A stretch of 64,000 bases of DNA from Trachythela sp. YZ-2020 (Eukaryota; Cnidaria; Anthozoa; Malacalcyonacea; Clavulariidae): positions 1,054,001 through 1,118,000 of the forward strand of contig JADLSH010000061.1 in the NCBI GenBank assembly GCA_016169945.1. Reading direction: 5' to 3'. The translations under genes were made by a program, and so were the position numbers. Below the pieces are notes generated by a model. The model saw only the letters and a program-made list of their open reading frames with translations, was not told the origin of the DNA and made no database searches. Below, in pieces: positions 33,000-42,519 of this stretch (within the stretch, counting starts at the first letter, position 1; every line of letters starts with the position of its first letter).

Positions 33000-34800
33000 A
33001 GTGTATAAAAATGGTAAACCATCTTGAATGGGCGAAGGTCTTTGGTGATGTCCTCAGGTGATGATATGGATGACATTGGCTTTTTTCCACATGGAACAGT
33101 CGCTTGTTGGATAGAAGCATTGAAAATTGATGCTACCGGGGATGCGTACATGGGCGTCGAACTTCAGAACCCAGTTTGGTATTCCATCTGAACCAGGAGA
33201 TTTGGAAGTTGATATAATGGATTATTTATGGTATAGCAGGTATACCTCTTCTTCTTTAATGATAAACTCTGGTTAAATGTCAAAATGGCTTTTTTCTGGT
33301 AAAATGTCGAGATGAAGACGATTTAAAGGAGGGATTTCTTTGGTAACTGAGACAAAAGCGTCATTAATGTTTTCAGCCAGGGCTTTTCCTGACACCGCCT
33401 GATTGCCCACAACAAGAGTTGAAAGGACTTTCTTCTTAGGATATCCTGAGAACTGTTTTAATGATTGCCACCACTTTTTTGGGTTAGGGTTTAGCTTTAA
33501 CTGTTCGAGTTTCTTACTTTCTCTGTTTACCTGATTGCGTAGCTGCTGATAATGTGAACTTTTTCCATGATGGAATGCCTTTTGTCTGGTTCCGATTATT
33601 TTCTTAAATTCAGGAGTTACCCAAGGTTTGTCTTTATCATGTAATTTTACAGTTTTTATTCGGAGGAAACAATCCAATCCGGTATAATTTTTAGAGGTCT
33701 AATTTTTGTTCACAAGAAATAGTGCGGTATAAAACGGTCCAAATAAAATCGGTTAACCACTTTCTAAAAGCAGTTTTTGCAGCATTATTTCCCTGTCTGA
33801 TTTTCACTTTCGTGTGGGAGTTTTTAGTTGTACCTTCCTTATATGAGCATAACACTGAATTGTGGTTGCTGCGTCCAATGGGTGGGATTACCAAGGGGAT
33901 GTTGCAAAAGTCTGACATGTTTGTGAAAATTAAATCAAATATAGCATTTCCGATCCTCTCGTAGGTTGTTTAACTATCTGCTTTAACGTAAAGTGTCTGA
34001 GTATTGTGGAAACTGGACATTTGTTAAAATCCCCAACTAATATTATGCCTGCATTTGGGTGCATGGAGAGGGCAACATCAAGCTTTATGGTAAGGTGTTC
34101 GATAAGTGCGTTGTTGTCGCTGGATGGTGGGTGATAAACCACACAGACAACCAAACATGAGAAACCTCGGAACAGTTTGTGTGGTCTCAGGTAAAGCCAC
34201 AGAGTTTCAAAACAAACATCTTGCAAACAAGTTAGAATTTTAAAGGGGATCTGTGTCTTTATATAAGCACACACCCCTCCTCCAGTCCTAGATTTTCTAT
34301 CACGACGTATCAAGGAGTAGCCATGTATTTGAACTGCATCGTCGTCAATGTTTTCGTTTAACCATGTTTCTGTGATAAGGGCCAAACTGGCATGATTTAA
34401 TTTAAGTGGTATCTACCCGTGTGGGTAGAGTGTAACAAAGATTCGGCGATCTACCAGTTTCACCAATAAAGGGCATGCCACATTTGCTGCATGAAATACA
34501 GTAGATGAGATGAGAGGAATTGCATGTGAAATGGTGGTCAATAGTGTATTTAGATTTTGGTGCCGAAATTGCAGTGGAAGAATCCACATACTTACTTAAG
34601 AATAGCATCTAATTCATCAACTTTCGGCAGAAGTGATCTGACATTTGAAAGGAAAAATGATAGTGGGTATCTTTGGACATTTGGGCAACCTAGTCTCCGA
34701 TTTTCATGGTTCAATATAGGAATTTTTATCAAATTATTCGTGGTTTCGAACCTTTCGTTGAATATAGGAACGATAAATGGTAGAAGGTGCACTTGTAGAT
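33000..34800 (-). mobile_element. Second CR1/L2-like LINE, truncated, with a nested PLE fragment
   Basis: Minus strand, right to left: leader 'LSNVRSLLPKVDELDAILK' (34650-34596); [PLE insert 34407-34595]; endonuclease 'LALITETWLNENIDD' (34385), 'RTGGGVCAYIKT', 'VCVVYHPPSSDNN', 'AGIILVGDFN' (34045), then after frame changes 'RSNHNSVLCSY' (33870), a linker 'NPKKWWQSLKQFSGYP' (33480-33435), and the RT start 'GSDGIPNW' near 33180. Homology fades near 33000, before the RT palm. Loss of the 3' rather than the 5' part is unusual for a LINE and suggests later deletion. It is broken by frameshifts near 33270, 33680 and 33920. Confidence 0.83.
34407..34595 (-). mobile_element. 189-bp Penelope-like fragment inserted in the LINE, TTAAG duplication
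   Basis: The fragment encodes part of a PLE GIY-YIG domain ('KYVDSSTAISAPKSKYTI', 'HHFTCNSSHLIYCISCSKCGM', 'FIGETGRS') and ends in PLE terminal sequence (actctacccacac). TTAAG is present at both borders (34402-34406 and 34596-34600), and the LINE frame is continuous across the site once the insert and one copy of TTAAG are ignored. It is nearly identical to 36915-37094, including the same internal deletion joining GGTAGATC to CCGAATCTTTG, so the two fragments share a recent source. Confidence 0.85.
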
Positions 34801-34849
34801 GGAATATACGTTTTTAGACCTAACCAGGTGCAGTTGCGAAAAATGCAAC

Positions 34850-34925
34850 TTTAAACCTTCTGGCAGGAATTCAACCTGCGCCCCTGCGATTCCGGTGCAT
34901 CGATGCAATCTTTATCTTAGCAAAT
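34850..34925 (-). repeat. Possible tRNA-derived SINE remnant
   Basis: On the minus strand the sequence caccggaatcgcaggggcgc then aggttgaattcctgcc looks like the anticodon arm and T-arm of a tRNA, with a B-box-like ggttgaattcc. A weak A-box-like ttgctaagataaag lies upstream. No cloverleaf is complete, so this is a relic at best. Confidence 0.3.
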
Positions 34926-35095
34926 CATGAGCTTGATAATACCAGTCCGCTCTCGGTTTGCACTAGCGAATACGCATAACGTACAAAACACCAATGTCCA
35001 TGACAAAAACAGCATTACTTTGCACTTCACTATGTGCATCATACGTCCGGGTGTAAATAACCGAGAGGAACTACCTGGCCCCTGGCTTACGTCCG

Positions 35096-36263
35096 GAGAA
35101 TGTCTTAAAAAGTTTTACGAATACGCAGGCTGGGCCATTTTCAAGGATTTTCTCGAGGGGAGAATTTTCCGAAAAGGGACTTTCGTGAATAAAATGCCTT
35201 GTAGCAACTCATGAAACTGGTTATAGTATTTCGAAATAACAAAATAATCTGAAAAACGTTTTCTTATTATTATTATTAACTTCAACAGTAACTTTTACAT
35301 GTTTTCTTCTCTCTCCTGGCGACGATGCTGTCTTTTTTTCTGTCGCTTCTTATCCCCTTACGTCCAATCCTAACGTCAAAGATGACAAAAGAATGTGACA
35401 TAAAGAACTTACTAGATACTGCAGCAGAGTCGGAGAGAAAATTGTTAAAAACACATTTTCCCCGTTGACAAGATTAAATCATACATACACTTAGGTCATG
35501 AACGTTTCTGCGACTCTCGCTAAAATGAAAATAAAATTGTCGAAAACACATTACAATTAAGCTCCAATATTTTATATAGATTATATATGTAGTGTTAAAA
35601 CGTGCAGCCTAAATTGGGTATTTTACGATTTTAATAACTTTCTGAAAATGTTACCCAGAATGTAGGAACTACCGTTAATTTTAAGGACCCTAAATTTTAC
35701 AGTTTTCTTGCGGTTTCGGCGCATGTGGCAGGATCGTTTAAGTTATATAGGTCTGTATTGCGTATTGCCTTATTGTGAAACTGACAGTTTTTATATGTAA
35801 GCTATGTTACCTGAGGGTTCAGAACAACCTCGTTCCCAGAGCCATTTGCAAAGGATGCGCGAAATGTCCCTGGCATTGGTTAGCCAGTGGAAATGGCAAA
35901 ATTATAATGATTATGTGTGAAAGTGCAAATTAAATACGGGTAGCCAGACGCGACCACTGAGCTATACAATACTGTTATTGTTATTGTTATTGGTTTATTT
36001 GCCAAAAAAAGATTAGCTTAGCTATATTACAAAATAAAAATAAAAGTCGGCGAGAGAGAAAGAAGCTTAGAATTTGAGGTAAGAGAGCACATACCTGGAG
36101 GACCTGACGCTAATGTCAGCCAGACAGAAAAGTGAAGCAAAAAAACCCGGATTTTAGCTTGGTGACGCCAGATATGTTCCCAGATTTCCATGGTAATAAC
36201 CACTGAAAGCCGCGATACAATGCTTCCGACGGACTCCTTCACCCTCCTGATTTTCCATTTAAG
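35096..36263. other. No supported gene
   Basis: AT-rich spacer with a ttattg microsatellite near 35975-35995. The dispersed repeat shared with 18735-18900 ends at about 35095. The minus-strand frame at 36027-36242 has no motif support. Confidence 0.45.
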
Positions 36264-36419
36264 AAATAGAAAATATTTCCGTGTTTCTATACACTTATAG
36301 AAACACGCGTGGGAGTTTGGGAGAACGAGAAATAATCAGTGTTATTTCGAGTTCTCCCAAACTCCCACAAGTATTTCTATAAGTGTATAGAAACACAGGA
36401 AAAAATGTTTTCTATTCCT
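36264..36419. repeat. Large snap-back palindrome, about 65-bp arms
   Basis: The left arm reads gtgtttctatacacttatag through gtgggagtttgggagaac; the right arm is its complement, ending near gaaacacaggaaaaaatgttttct. The loop gaaataatcagtgttatttc is itself palindromic. It is probably a fold-back MITE. A single diverged arm (catgtttctatacagttata) appears at 36650. Confidence 0.85.
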
Positions 36420-36889
36420 TTTATAATACAACTCAAAAGACATTTTTTAAACTCATAATTTACAAATTCTCATTACGTACGCATGCTGACCTTTGCTCGT
36501 CATTTTCGCTGCAAGAAAACAACTCTGTTTGAAAATTAACAGTCAAAAATGTGCAAAAGCATTAAAATTGTTTTTAAATAGCATTCAAAGTTTTATAATT
36601 CGCATTAAATTTTTTTTTTATGATTTTAGATTTTGGCGGGAAAATTTCCATGTTTCTATACAGTTATAAAAACACGCTTCTCGACCAATCAGCACGCGCG
36701 TACTATAAATGTTATTTTATAAAAATATTTTATGCATGTCTCTCGATCTTCAAACGCGACGTCTCGATTCTCGATGCGAAACGCTATTTGAGACATTTCT
36801 CGTTCACTCGTTACGCGCTCGCTCGTAAGTCGTAACTCCATTGCGAAACTCGTTCACTTCACGAAGTTAAGTTTCATGTGAGCGGTACT
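36420..36889. other. No supported gene
   Basis: AT-rich sequence with the single MITE-arm echo near 36650; nothing else recognised. Confidence 0.4.
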
Positions 36890-37515
36890 GTATACTATCT
36901 CGAACGTGCGGTGCCAGTGTGGGTAGAGTGTAACAAAGATTCGGCGATCTACCAGTTTCACCAATAAAGGGCATGCCACATTTGCTGCATGAAATACAGT
37001 AGATGAGATGAGAGGAATTGCATGTGAAATGGTGCTCAATAGTGTATTTAGATTTTGGTGCCGAAATTGCAGTGGAAGAATCCACATACTTACAGGTTTT
37101 ACACAGCCTCACTGCACAAGGAAACGTGCCATTAGGTGAAGACGAATCCTGTGGTAGAGAGCTCTTGACTAGGGTTTCACAGATATTTTTACTATGTTGA
37201 AGCGAGATTAAGGGATTATCGGTGAAAATGGAAGATGTTTCATGGTCGCAAGATATGAAAATTCTTCCTAATGATATGCTTATCTTTGAGATTGAAGGTA
37301 TGGTAACTGAGTACCAGGGGTATTTTGTTGTTGGGAACATTAGACACAGGGTCTCTAAGGGTTTCGGATCGGCGAATATTGGAGGCCTTCGAAAAGGCAG
37401 TATCTTAGAGAGGGATTGGATAACGGCGTTGGACAAAAAAGTTTCTCATTTCCTGAATTTTGGTATGGAAGTCCTTATCGATCTTCACTGCAAATGCGGC
37501 GAAAGCGAAGGAACG

Positions 37516-38601
37516 CAACCTCGAACCCAGGGTCTTTCGAGGGGGAGGGGAAAGGCCCTAGCGTCGACCGGTCACGTGACATAAAAACACCCAGATATAG
37601 TGGGTGTTTTAATATTTTAATTATACTTAAATTTTGCATAAATTTCCTAATTTGCATAATTATACTTAAATTTTGCATAATATTGTTTTTAGTTTGTTCC
37701 AGATTTCTTGAAGTTGAAGTCTTGTAAGCTCTCACAATCTTTTCCAAATAAAACTGATCCTTGTGAACGCCTGCATAATTTCTCGCAAGACTTCCTTATA
37801 TCTTTACAGATCAGCTTTTTAATTGAATTGACGACAGTCAGACAGTGTTCTGCAAGAATACCAGCCAGTACAGTAGCATATCTAGTGTTAGACGCTCGTG
37901 CTATGAGTTGTTAATTGCCTTTTGCTTAAAAGAGATTGAGCCGCTCCCAGCGTATTATTAAACGAACACACAGCTTCTGAAGATTGTTTAGCCAAAATAT
38001 TAACAGCTTGCCTATTTCCACTTTGACTTTGTGTGTTTGAGGATGCTTCAGTTTCGACGGTCACGTTGTTATTGTTGTAAACAATTGCTTTGCCGAACTT
38101 AATTGTGACTGATTTATTTGATGAGCGCGCTTCGAAGGCTGTTGTGTTGGCGACTGTAACATGCATCTTTTAACAGAGAATTCATCGGGAGGTTTTTCCT
38201 GCAAAGATTGAGCTTTAACAATGAAATCTTTCATCTTATTTATGAACGCGAAGCACTGCCTACATAGCACTTTCGAGTAGCCATCGTCTTCAGAAACTTC
38301 CACACTGCACAGTAGTTTCTTTATCTTCACACAAAGATTTATTGATGTATCAGCTTTGCTAAATAAGCGTACCATATGACACGTGTCTTGACAACCACCA
38401 CAGAGTCTACAAACTGGGTTTCTAGTTGTAATTTTAGTTGGTGTGACTTTGTCACCCCTTTGTCCGTATTGATCAAATTAATATCAAAGTTGCATAAATT
38501 TTCAAAATTCACAAGCCAATCATAAGACAGAATTCACCAGCCGACGCCAGGGCCTTTCCCCTCCACCCCCCTCGAAAAGCCCTGGAATCGCGGTTGGATC
38601 G
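37516..38601. mobile_element. E5: 1,086-bp element inserted in the PLE, 9-bp duplication
   Basis: The left end caacctcgaacccagggtct and the right end, read on minus (ccaaccgcgattccagggct), are imperfect inverted repeats of about 45-50 bp, followed inward by tcgagggggaggggaaagg-type sequence at both ends. GAAGGAACG occurs on both sides (37507-37515 and 38602-38610). The right terminus has five extra bases (gatcg) before the duplication, so the exact end is uncertain by that much. A 9-bp duplication fits Mutator-like elements. It carries a ZAD-like pseudogene. Confidence 0.75.
37700..38460 (-). pseudogene. ZAD-like zinc-binding protein fragment inside E5
   Basis: Minus strand from about 38460: 'NPVCRLCGGCQDTCHMVRLF', then 'NLCVKIKKLLCSVEVSEDDGYS' and 'VLCRQCFAFINKMKDFIVKAQ'. 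The two CxxC pairs about 50 residues apart, with the amphipathic segment between, match the ZAD-like fold of uncharacterised invertebrate proteins. The frame then changes near 38140 ('SSNKSVTIKFGKAIVYNNNN') and again near 37920, where 'ARASNTRYATVLAGILAEHC' and 'RKSCEKLCRRSQGSVLFGKD' continue to about 37700. Protein-like composition persists across frames, so this is a broken gene rather than chance. It is probably transposon cargo; function unknown. Confidence 0.55.
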
Positions 38602-38795
38602 GAAGGAACGGAGAGAAAGGAATAGACCTTTTAGTGTGGTTGCGGTGGAAAGAGGTAAAGAGAAGATAGCTATGGGAGTCAGTCGGCTTGTAGAACACAT
38701 GAGTAACAAGTCTATTGCCATTGATAGATACAAGTATATCTAAGAACGATACACTGATCTCACTGATCTCCCACGTAAACTGGAGTGCTGGGTTC

Positions 38796-39445
38796 AGTTT
38801 TTTGTCCAACACGGTTATCCAACCCCTCTCTTAGATACTGCCTTTTCAAAGGCCTCCAATATTCCTCGATCCGAAACCCTTAGAGACCCTGTGTCTAATG
38901 TTCCCAACAACAAAAACCTAGTTCTCGATTACCATCCCAATTCTATTTCAAAGTAAGGGATGTCATTAGAAAGAATTTTCATATCTTGAAAAACGACCCT
39001 GAAACATCTTCCATTTTCACCGATAATCCCTTAGTCTCGTTTCGACATAATAAAAATATCCCTGAAACCCTAGTCCCCAGCTCTCTACCACAGGACTCGT
39101 CGTCACCTAATGGCATGTTTCCTTGTGGTGTGAAGCTGTGTAAAACTTGTAAGTATATAGATTCTTCCACTACAATTTCGGTGCTAAAATCTAAGTACAC
39201 TATTAAGCACCATTTCACATGCGCCTCCTCTCATCTCATCTACTGTATTTCATGCAGTAAATGTGGCATGCTCTACGTTGGTGAAACTAGTAGATATCAC
39301 GTGATCGTATTGTATTCACTATACAAGCACATGTTTTTCCTCGACCCATTCTACTAACTTCCAGACAAAGGGCCTTCGCTCGAAACGTCGAAGTTTTTAT
39401 TGTATTTTTCAGGTAGTTTTACACAACAGTCAACCGCCGAATCTT
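38796..39445 (+). mobile_element. Second Penelope-like copy (3' part), head-to-head with the first
   Basis: Plus strand: 'FFVQHGYPTPLLDTAFSKAS', 'SETLRDPVSNVPNN', then after a one-base shift near 38957 'DVIRKNFHILKNDPETSSIF', 'CKTCKYIDSSTTIS', and GIY-YIG 'HLIYCISCSKCGMLYVGETSR' (about 39220-39290). After the coding part comes the terminal sequence with a hammerhead-like core (39356-39395) and tttttcaggtagttttacac. The left border meets the minus-strand PLE RT within about 8 bases, so two PLE pieces diverge from one point. Confidence 0.83.
39356..39399 (+). ncRNA. Degenerate hammerhead-ribozyme-like core in the PLE terminus
   Basis: AACTTC (39356-39361) can pair with GAAGTT downstream (stem I). 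Between them lie CAGACAA in place of the core CUGANGA, a stem II GGGC/GCTC capped by CTTC, GAAA, and the self-complementary ACGT (stem III) ending in GTC. Copies at 9490-9535, 15459-15500, 43800-43850, 46785-46845 and 57280-57335 (some on minus) often show CAGACGA. The second core base is A, not the required U, so self-cleavage is doubtful. PLE-linked hammerheads are established; this copy is read as a decayed one. Confidence 0.45.
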
Positions 39446-39452
39446 TGGTACT

Positions 39453-39620
39453 GTATACTGCATGTATTTCATAGGTCTCTACGTATATTGCATATATTTC
39501 TTAAGACCCTACTAGTATTAGATGTATTTCATAGGACCCTACCTGTATTGCATGCATTCCATACGAACCTATGTATATTACATGTATTTCATAGAACCCT
39601 GCCTATATTGCATGTATTCA
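39453..39620. repeat. Tandem repeat, about 41-bp units (tattgcatgtatttcatagg)
   Basis: About 4-5 diverged units with attgcatgtatttcataggacc and ctacctgtattgcat themes. It begins immediately after the PLE terminus. Confidence 0.75.
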
Positions 39621-40261
39621 GTCTAGTTGGCCACATGAATATTTCACATATTAATTGATTTCATGTGCGATTTGATTGAATTTGCATGAAGCAGAGCCTT
39701 TGACATATTAATTAAAATCACAAATTTGATTTTATTATGCACGCGCATGCAAGTTTCTCAAATGAATTGGAAATTTAATTGCACATATGGAATTTCCAAA
39801 CGCCGACTACTCAATTCAACAAGCGTTTTCTATTGCATGTTTGGTATTACCCTTTCGTTAGCCTTAATCGAAGATTAAGCATTTTCACTGGATTGAATGA
39901 CTGAGAATTTTATCATGTCAATTTAATGGTATTTGACTGATCAAAAGATCTTACCATTGGCTTCTTGAATCACTTAACCTGGCGACACGAATATGGCGGT
40001 TGGTCCAAAAGATATAAATTAGGTTAAACGAAATATTCATGATGGGGATCACAAATAGACAGTTTTAGAGATAATAGGTATCAGGTATTCTCGCTAAACC
40101 CTTCAAATGTCCTGAAATAATTTTAACCTAATTTCCATAGTTTGGAAGGGTTGTAAAATTGGTTTCGCTACCTTAAGTGATTCTATAGAAGGCAATCGCG
40201 GGTTTCGTTATTTGATAAGTCAAATATTAATGTGTTGGCATGAAAGATAGTTGTTCCATCC
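39621..40261. other. Intergenic; one block resembles 47790-47920
   Basis: About 39930-40030 (tggtatttgactgatcaaaa, cttctt..cactta, ggcgacacgaatat..ggtt) echoes 47810-47915 (tggtattttactgatcaaaa, ccttct..cacttaaggtggcgag) in the same orientation. The similarity is old and short. No gene. Confidence 0.4.
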
Positions 40262-40670
40262 AATACACATATACCTGAGAGAATAGACAAAAATGTCCTA
40301 GTTTCTCAATAAATTATACATTGGCAAATATTCATTATAATATGTATATGCTATTACAGAGAGAATTGACAAGAAATGCATCTCACAGTTTAATAATAAG
40401 GTTATACATTAGTAAATATTCATTATGATATATATTGACAAAAATGTCCCAGTTTCTCAATAAAGTTAAACATTGGCAAATATTCGTTATGATATATAGG
40501 TTATTACAGAGATAATTGACAAAACTGTCCCAGTTTCTAAATAAGGTAATACATTGGTAAATATATTCATTATAATAGATATGTCATTAGAGAGAGTGTT
40601 GACAAAAATGTCCCAGATTCTCAGTAAGGTTACGCATTGGCAGATATTCATTATAATATATTATTATGTT
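40262..40670. repeat. Tandem repeat, about 95-100-bp units, roughly four copies
   Basis: Each unit contains attgacaaaaatgtcccagt, a ctcaataaggtt-like part, tacattggcaaatattcatt and an ataatatatatg-like part. Units are 10-20 percent diverged by eye, with one shortened unit near 40430. It lies downstream of the kinase stop codon. Confidence 0.85.
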
Positions 40671-41303
40671 ATCTAAATACGTTGCTTATTGACTCAATAA
40701 CTCAATTGGTTATATTCTTTTCGCATATAACCAATATTTATATTGAACAAAAACTTTCAACCACTAACTTAGACTGACAACCGACTGTATTTTTTAACTG
40801 AATAATGTGTAAGAAGTCAATTTTAAATTTATACTCGTGAATCAACTCCGCAGGCGAAGAGTTCTCATTGCATTTTTATTGTGCGGACGACGATTTTGAG
40901 AAAACGCACTGTCAAAATGGCAAATAGACAGGTCCAAGGCTGCATAGGAAATAAACAATAAAGAACGGGAAAATATAAACACCGATTGTTTGATTATTTA
41001 CTTCCCGTCTTTATAAAATAGTAAACTGTATATAAAAACAAGTGCACGTAATCAAATAATTTGGAAATTCGACCTATACACACTTATATCTGGGCGCTAT
41101 AAATCATTAAAAATAAAAAAAATGCGATTACCTTTAGCTTTTTTTTAAGCCCCGCCAACCGTTCAAATATTATTTAAGCCGATCTTTAAGCGACAAATCA
41201 GAAATGTTTTGATATATGCTTACAGGATACAAAGTACTGATAAGGTGTAAAGTTACTCTAAATGGTTCTTTCAATCTAAAGAAATAGTTTGTTTTTCCAC
41301 TGT
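40671..41303. other. 3' flank of the kinase gene
   Basis: AT-rich. A minus-strand poly(A) signal candidate is the tttatt at 40876-40881 (AATAAA on minus), about 425 bases past the stop. I see nothing else. Confidence 0.35.
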
Positions 41304-41708
41304 TTAAGTGGATTTCTTCCACGATGCCAAGATACAGTCGATGTCTTTCACGCACATACCAGCAGATAATCGATCGTCTGGCTTGGTTTTCCAACAATTC
41401 TGCATTAGCGTACCAAACTCGTATATTACATTGCGGCAACCTGCAATGTGACTTGGTCTGTAATCCTTTCGAATTTTCTCCATCAAATCTTTGAACGACA
41501 AGCTCAACTCAGTAAAAACTCTTTGACCGTACCACAACTCCCACAGGATCAAACCAAAGCTGTAAATATCTGCTGGAGTACCAGGATTGTCTGATTCCGA
41601 CACCTCTGGAGCCATGTAGAGTGGTGTACCAACCACAGTACCTGTGAGTTCTTCTACATCCTTTGCAATTCCAACATCGGCAATCTTCAAGGTATTGTCA
41701 GAACCAAT
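41304..41708 (-). CDS. Dynamin-like/protein-kinase gene, last exon (C-lobe)
   Basis: Acceptor ttttaaatag before 41708; phase 0; 134 codons and a TAA at 41306-41304. The residues 'NTLKIADVGIAK' hold the metal-binding Asp in DVG rather than DFG. Then 'GTVVGTPLYMAPEVSES' (activation loop and APE), 'DIYSFGLILWELWYGQRVF' (subdomain IX), 'RPSHIAGCRNVIYEFGTLMQNCW' and a short tail 'ILASWKKST'. It completes a kinase of the tyrosine-kinase-like/RIPK-like sort by its 'SFGLILWELW' pattern. The upstream exon is 7.3 kb away, with element E2 filling most of the intron; E2 starts only 33 bases upstream of this exon. Every catalytic residue I can check is present, so an active kinase is likely. Confidence 0.85.
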   Translation of the reverse strand: MGSDNTLKIADVGIAKDVEELTGTVVGTPLYMAPEVSESDNPGTPADIYSFGLILWELWYGQRVFTELSLSFKDLMEKIRKDYRPSHIAGCRNVIYEFGTLMQNCWKTKPDDRLSAGMCVKDIDCILASWKKST

Positions 41709-41755
41709 CTATTTAAAATAAAGACGTAAACTTGCATTTACACTGTTAATTTCAA

Positions 41756-42125
41756 GGAGTTAATTTTACTCCAAAAATGGAGTAAAAAAAAAAGGTACCA
41801 GTTGACTCTATTTTGGGAGTAATTTTTACTCCCAAATTTTAACTCTATTTTTAGAGTAATTAATACCTCTATAATGGAGTAATATTTACTCTAACAAATT
41901 ACTCTAGTTTTAAATTTTACTCTCATTTTGGAGGAAATAATATGCCAAAATTAGAGTAATATTTACTGAGTGAAAATTACTCTAGTTCTAAAAATTACTC
42001 TCATTTCGGAGGAAATAATATGCCAAAACTAGAGTTACTCCAATATAAAGATCACTCTACAATTTAAGAATAGTAATATTTCCACTCCAAATCTAGAGCA
42101 AAACTACTCTGCCTAAATATAAAGT
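41756..42125. repeat. Left palindrome array of E2 (ACTCC..GGAGT, ACTCT..AGAGT)
   Basis: Repeated ggagtaa / ttactcc and agagtaa / ttactct half-sites with AT-rich loops, for example ttttactccaaaaatggagt and ttttgggagtaatttttact. About 15 half-sites alternate in direction, giving nested hairpins. Confidence 0.85.
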
Positions 42126-42129
42126 AACC

Positions 42130-42270
42130 TCATTTAGGCATGTTTTCCATTTCAACCATATCACACATTTCTTTGAAAACTTGAACAGTACGAATGACCT
42201 GGATAAGCGCTACGGTATACGTCACGAAATGGTTGAAGTGGACAACAGCATTACTTGCAACAAAATGTTC
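42130..42270 (-). CDS. Possible small terminal exon inside E2
   Basis: After an acceptor-like tactttccag (42280-42271) a 46-codon frame reads 'EHFVASNAVVHFNHFVTYTV', 'ALIQVIRTVQVFKEMCDMVE' and stops with TGA at 42130. Composition is protein-like, but the length is near chance and I recognise no family. It may be the last exon of an E2-encoded protein. Confidence 0.2.
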   Translation of the reverse strand, partial: EHFVASNAVVHFNHFVTYTVALIQVIRTVQVFKEMCDMVEMENMPK

Positions 42271-42519
42271 CTGGAAAGTATTAAAGCATCATAAAAAAAT
42301 AATTGCAACAAATAAAGGAAGGAATTTTTAATAAATGGAATGTTTAGATAATTACAAGAAGATATATATTTAATATATAACGTCTATATATATATCAATG
42401 TCATTCAAGTTCTTGCAAAAACTTGTTGATGACAACCCGTTTTTTCATCTCCCAGAAAAAGGAATGCATTTCTGGTTGATGTGGGGTATTCAATATTAAA
42501 TACATAATAGCAAACTACT

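Larger units (their letters stand above)
36890..38812 (-). mobile_element. Penelope-like element copy, split by element E5
   Basis: Minus strand. The RT thumb lies at 38803-38611 ('LQFTWEISEISVSFLDILVS', 'LVTHVFYKPTDSHSYLLF', 'HTKRSIPF'). After the E5 insert (37516-38601) the element continues at 37506-36890 with 'RFRRICSEDR', then in other frames the RT C-terminus and the GIY-YIG endonuclease ('CKTCKYVDSSTAIS', 'HLIYCISCSKCGMPFIGETGR'). RT plus C-terminal GIY-YIG identifies a Penelope/Poseidon-type PLE. Frameshifts near 37490 and 37435 and an internal deletion after GETGR make it inactive. Confidence 0.85.

Noticed and set aside
34850..34925. Functional tRNA gene
   Set aside because: Only the T-arm-like half is recognisable and the acceptor and D arms do not pair; kept as a low-confidence SINE relic.
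40262..40670. CRISPR-like array
   Set aside because: The 95-100-bp units are contiguous diverged tandem repeats without unique spacers, in a eukaryotic intergenic region.
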